In this document: one piece after another, positions 54,487 to 56,888 of the stretch
Position numbering within the stretch: position 1 is the stretch's first letter
How the letters are laid out: each line of letters opens with the position of its first letter
Source of the DNA: Roseovarius marisflavi
GTDB lineage: Bacteria > Pseudomonadota > Alphaproteobacteria > Rhodobacterales > Rhodobacteraceae
Direction of reading: 5' to 3'
Assembly (NCBI RefSeq): GCF_900142625.1
Contig: NZ_FRBN01000022.1
Span: forward strand, 1 to 56,888
Length of the DNA stretch: 56,888 nt
Translations under genes and position numbers: made by a program
Notes under the pieces: generated by a model
The model's database searches: none
Seen by the model: the letters and a program-made list of their open reading frames with translations, nothing else
Told to the model about the DNA's origin: nothing

Positions 54487-54954
54487 TCAGTCGTGCGCCG
54501 GGGCCTTGCCCGAGGGCGCGCGGTAGGGGCGGGTGACATCCTTGAGCGTGACCTCAAGCGCCTCGATTTCAAGCCGGATCGCGCCGTCGCCGGCAAGCGT
54601 CAAAAGAACATGGCCCGCGCCTTCTTCGCCGGGTTCAAACGTGATCGACAAGAGCGACAGGATCGTATCGCGGTCCGTGCGGTCGATGCCCTGGCTGGCG
54701 ATGCGCAAGACATTGTCGATCACCAGAAGCGATTGCACCCTCTCGGGGGCGTGGCGAGTGTGGCCGGTATCTTCCCAGCGGAACCGATTGATCAGCAGCG
54801 CGAAACGCCGCTCACCGGCGCGCCATGTCATCTCGGTGATCGGAAACACCGCATCCTGCGCCAGCGTCGAGATCACCTTGAGGTCATCAGGATCAAACGC
54901 CCCAAGGTTCAGCGGTGCCTCGCGGCCATCCTCGAATTTTGCGTCCCCGGTCAT
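54487..54954 (-). CDS. DUF2948 family protein
   Basis: A 155-residue soluble protein of the alphaproteobacterial DUF2948 family, with [20 protein letters not shown] at the N-terminus, then [20 protein letters not shown] and [20 protein letters not shown]. Function unknown. It overlaps the murA stop by 4 bases, as in related genomes, where hisD normally comes next. Confidence 0.9.
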   Translation of the reverse strand: MTGDAKFEDGREAPLNLGAFDPDDLKVISTLAQDAVFPITEMTWRAGERRFALLINRFRWEDTGHTRHAPERVQSLLVIDNVLRIASQGIDRTDRDTILSLLSITFEPGEEGAGHVLLTLAGDGAIRLEIEALEVTLKDVTRPYRAPSGKAPAHD

Positions 54955-56219
54955 CTGTCCGACACCCGTTCGATCTTGGCGCCGACGCCTTCGAGCTTGC
55001 GCACGACATGCTCATAGCCGCGATCAAGGTGGTAAACGCGATTGACGATGGTTTCCCCCTCTGCCGCAAGACCCGCCAGGATAAGCGAGACACTGGCGCG
55101 CAGATCGGTCGCCATCACCGGTGCCCCCTTGAGGCGGTCAACGCCGGTCACCGTGGCAACACCGCCATGCACCTCGATATTGGCCCCCATGCGGATCAGT
55201 TCCGGCGCATGCATGAATCGGTTCTCAAAGATGCGCTCTTCAAGCACCGATGTGCCCTCGGCGGTACACATGAGCGCCATCATCTGGGCCTGAAGGTCGG
55301 TGGGAAAGCCGGGGAAGGGTTCGGTCACCACATCGACCGAACGCACACGGCCGTTTTTGCGGCTGACCTTGAGGCCCTTCGCGGTTTCCTCGACACTGAC
55401 GCCCGCCGCATCCAGCTTTTCGCAGAACGCGCCGACAAGGTCGATCCGCCCGCCCAAAAGCTCGACCTCGCCACCGCAGATCGCAGGCGCCAGCATATAG
55501 GTGCCAAGCTCGATCCGGTCTGTCACCACCGGATGGGTGGCCCCGCCAAGGCGGTCAACGCCCTGAATGGTGATGGTATGCGTGCCTTCGCCCTCGATCT
55601 GCGCGCCCATGCGGCGCAGACATTGGGCAAGATCAACGATCTCGGGCTCGCGCGCGGCGTTCTTGAGCACGGTCGTGCCCTTGGCCAGCGTCGCCGCCAT
55701 GAGGGCGTTCTCAGTCGCCCCGACCGACACGATTGGAAAATCAACCACGCCGCCGCGCAAGCCGCCGGGCGCGCGCGCGTGCACGTAACCGTCTTTCAGT
55801 TCAAGCTCTGCGCCCATCGCCTCAAGCGCCTTGAGGTGAAGATCGACCGGGCGCGCGCCAATCGCACAGCCCCCCGGCAGCGACACAACCGCATGCCCGT
55901 CGCGCGCAAGCATCGGCCCGAGCACAAGGATCGAGGCGCGCATCTTGCGCACGATGTCATAATCGGCGACGTGATTGTCCAACGCATGGCTCGACATCAC
56001 CAGAACCTGACCATCCTGCAATTGCGACACCTCGGCACCGAGCGATTGCAGAAGAGTGGTCATCGTCTTGATGTCCGACAGGCGCGGCGCATTGGTCAGG
56101 GTCAGAGGCTCTTCGCTCAAGAGCGTGGCCGGCATCAGCGTCAGACAGGCATTCTTGGCGCCCGTGATCGGGATCTGCCCCTTGAGCGGGCCATTGCCCG
56201 TAACGATAATCGAATCCAT
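54951..56219 (-). CDS. murA: UDP-N-acetylglucosamine 1-carboxyvinyltransferase
   Basis: A 422-residue enzyme that starts peptidoglycan precursor synthesis by adding enolpyruvate to UDP-GlcNAc; it is the fosfomycin target. Lys22 lies in [17 protein letters not shown] and the catalytic cysteine is Cys118 in [20 protein letters not shown], so fosfomycin-sensitive chemistry is expected. It overlaps DUF2948 by 4 bases and follows a 55-residue gene by 5 bases. Confidence 0.97.
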   Translation of the reverse strand: MDSIIVTGNGPLKGQIPITGAKNACLTLMPATLLSEEPLTLTNAPRLSDIKTMTTLLQSLGAEVSQLQDGQVLVMSSHALDNHVADYDIVRKMRASILVLGPMLARDGHAVVSLPGGCAIGARPVDLHLKALEAMGAELELKDGYVHARAPGGLRGGVVDFPIVSVGATENALMAATLAKGTTVLKNAAREPEIVDLAQCLRRMGAQIEGEGTHTITIQGVDRLGGATHPVVTDRIELGTYMLAPAICGGEVELLGGRIDLVGAFCEKLDAAGVSVEETAKGLKVSRKNGRVRSVDVVTEPFPGFPTDLQAQMMALMCTAEGTSVLEERIFENRFMHAPELIRMGANIEVHGGVATVTGVDRLKGAPVMATDLRASVSLILAGLAAEGETIVNRVYHLDRGYEHVVRKLEGVGAKIERVSDR

Positions 56220-56224
56220 CTGCT

Positions 56225-56392
56225 CTACCCTTTGTCCTCGTTCCCGGTCACCTGCTCGCCCGGCTTGTCATCGGTGCGGGCGCGCATCTGGGCCTTACGC
56301 CGCGCAAGATTGGCCTTCAATGCCGATTTTAACCTGTCTTCGCGGTTCTGGCCTTGTTTGGCGCCGGTTTTTGGGGATTGCTTTTTGCTCAT
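56225..56392 (-). CDS. Small basic conserved-looking protein, 55 residues
   Basis: The frame reads [20 protein letters not shown], then [20 protein letters not shown] and [15 protein letters not shown] before a TAG stop. It is highly charged and basic with a central amphipathic helix, so it could bind nucleic acid or the ribosome, but I do not recognise a characterised family. It lies only 5 bases upstream of murA and must be co-transcribed with it. An AAAGAAG site precedes the ATG. Confidence 0.75.
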   Translation of the reverse strand: MSKKQSPKTGAKQGQNREDRLKSALKANLARRKAQMRARTDDKPGEQVTGNEDKG

Positions 56393-56478
56393 ACCGCTTC
56401 TTTACAGCAGCAATGAAAAACCGTCCAGTTACCCCTTGCGCCACACGCGATTAGGGGCTAATCAGCCCGCCACAGCGT

Positions 56479-56553
56479 GCTGCTGTAGCTCAGTGGTAGA
56501 GCGCGTCATTGGTAATGACGAGGTCGGGAGTTCAATCCTCCCCAGCAGCACCA
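56479..56553 (+). tRNA. tRNA-Thr (anticodon GGT)
   Basis: A complete cloverleaf: acceptor stem GCTGCTG with CAGCAGC, D arm GCTCAGTGGTAGAGC, anticodon stem CGTCA/TGACG with loop TTGGTAA (anticodon GGT at 56511-56513), and T arm with GTTCAATCC. The 3' CCA is encoded (56551-56553). It reads ACC and ACT codons. An integrase gene starts 90 bases downstream, so its 3' end is a likely integration site. Confidence 0.97.
56521..56553 (+). mobile_element. Putative attachment site in the 3' half of tRNA-Thr
   Basis: Tyrosine recombinases of integrative elements commonly cross over in the T arm and 3' end of a tRNA gene. The adjacent integrase points away from the tRNA, the usual arrangement of attL. 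The matching direct repeat, if present, lies outside the window. Confidence 0.4.
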
Positions 56554-56563
56554 GTATAACACC

Positions 56564-56592
56564 TTGAAACTAAATAAAACCCTTGCATTATA
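56564..56592 (+). promoter_or_regulatory. Possible promoter for the integrase gene
   Basis: TTGAAA (56564-56569), 17-base spacer, CATTAT (56587-56592), 52 bases before the integrase ATG. Confidence 0.4.
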
Positions 56593-56611
56593 GGCGCTTT
56601 TTCCGTCCTGT

Positions 56612-56633
56612 GGTTACAAATTTGGTTACAAAG
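56612..56633 (+). repeat. Direct repeats upstream of the integrase
   Basis: TGGTTACAAA occurs at 56612-56621 and again at 56624-56633, a 12-base period that puts both copies on nearly the same face of the helix. They lie 11 bases before the integrase ATG and may bind the integrase itself or a repressor. Confidence 0.6.
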
Positions 56634-56643
56634 GGCGGTCATC

Positions 56644-56888
56644 ATGGCGGGCAAGGTTATGCACTTGGTCAACCGTAAAGGGCGGTATCACGCCCGGCTG
56701 GTGGTCCCGAAAGACTTGCGCGGAATAGTAGGTAAGACCGAGTTACGCACCTCTTTGGGTGGTGACTACCGGCAAGCACTAAAGCTTTTACCGGGCGCGG
56801 TAGCGCAACTTCAACACCAGATCGGCCTTGCCGAGCAAAAGGCCGGGGCAGGGCGACCACAATCAGCCCCAGCACGCTATCCCCTAGC
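56644..56888 (+). CDS. Tyrosine-recombinase integrase, N-terminal part (runs off the window)
   Basis: The first 81 codons read MAGKVMHLVNRKGRYHARLV, then VPKDLRGIVGKTELRTSLGG and DYRQALKLLPGAVAQLQ. The pattern of a basic beta-hairpin followed by VPKDLR...G..ELR.SLG is the N-terminal domain (DUF6538-like) of phage- and island-type tyrosine recombinases; the catalytic domain would follow outside the window. An AAAGGGCGG site precedes the ATG. Its position 90 bases after tRNA-Thr indicates the edge of an integrated element. Confidence 0.8.
   Translation, partial: MAGKVMHLVNRKGRYHARLVVPKDLRGIVGKTELRTSLGGDYRQALKLLPGAVAQLQHQIGLAEQKAGAGRPQSAPARYPL

Overview
The window is GC-rich chromosomal DNA that reads as a Rhodobacterales (Roseobacter/Rhodobacter-type) alphaproteobacterium. 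I infer this from protein sequence character, from the lack of rpsD in the rpoA operon and of rpmJ near secY, from a zinc-free 101-residue S14, from alphaproteobacterial families such as DUF2948 and DUF1467, and from a murA-DUF2948-hisD neighbourhood. No sequence search was run, so the assignment rests on recognition.

Positions 1-17913 carry the long translation supercluster: the end of tuf, the S10 genes (rpsJ-rplC-rplD-rplW, rplB-rpsS-rplV-rpsC-rplP, rpmC-rpsQ), the spc genes (rplN to rpmD, rplO-secY-adk) and the alpha genes (rpsM-rpsK-rpoA-rplQ). The set is broken by four non-ribosomal genes: a reverse-strand phasin, a TIGR02466-type 2OG-Fe(II) oxygenase homologue, a GFA/CENP-V family protein and a reverse-strand secreted von Willebrand A protein. 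A short hairpin repeat (CGTGGGTTT followed by CACCCACCCTACG) occurs six times, always in one orientation and only in gaps of this cluster. It brackets two of the inserted genes. Recognisable sigma70-type promoters restart transcription before rplB, rpmC and rplO.

Positions 18000-25300 hold rarA and a four-gene ABC importer of the peptide/nickel class (Tat-exported binding protein, two permeases, fused double ATPase). The second permease is enlarged by extra membrane segments. Positions 25300-44600 are mixed housekeeping and small operons: a 39-residue membrane protein, carB, a secreted unknown, pabB, cfa, aspS, a GNAT enzyme, a response regulator, mce-DUF1467, an EI24 protein with a nitroreductase, DUF167, a methionine-rich exported protein with an FNR-like box, kdsD, an MFS carrier, trhO, pncA, a uracil-DNA-glycosylase-family protein and an SseB protein.

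Positions 44557-56392 are mainly a reverse-strand envelope block: 55-residue protein-murA-DUF2948, then hisD, mreB-mreC-mreD-mrdA-rodA and a GhrA-type reductase. Between DUF2948 and hisD, which I remember as adjacent in related genomes, sit two forward genes that look acquired: a methyltransferase of less GC-rich composition and a c-type cytochrome behind a near-perfect class II FNR promoter. The window ends with tRNA-Thr(GGT) and the start of a tyrosine-recombinase integrase pointing away from it, which marks the probable edge of an integrated element that continues beyond the window.

Most of the window is ordinary core genome. I see no CRISPR array, transposase, toxin-antitoxin pair or defence system. 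The parts most worth a second look are the repeat-bracketed inserts in the ribosomal cluster, the two FNR-type boxes with their electron-transfer or metal-related targets, the enlarged permease and the integrase edge.
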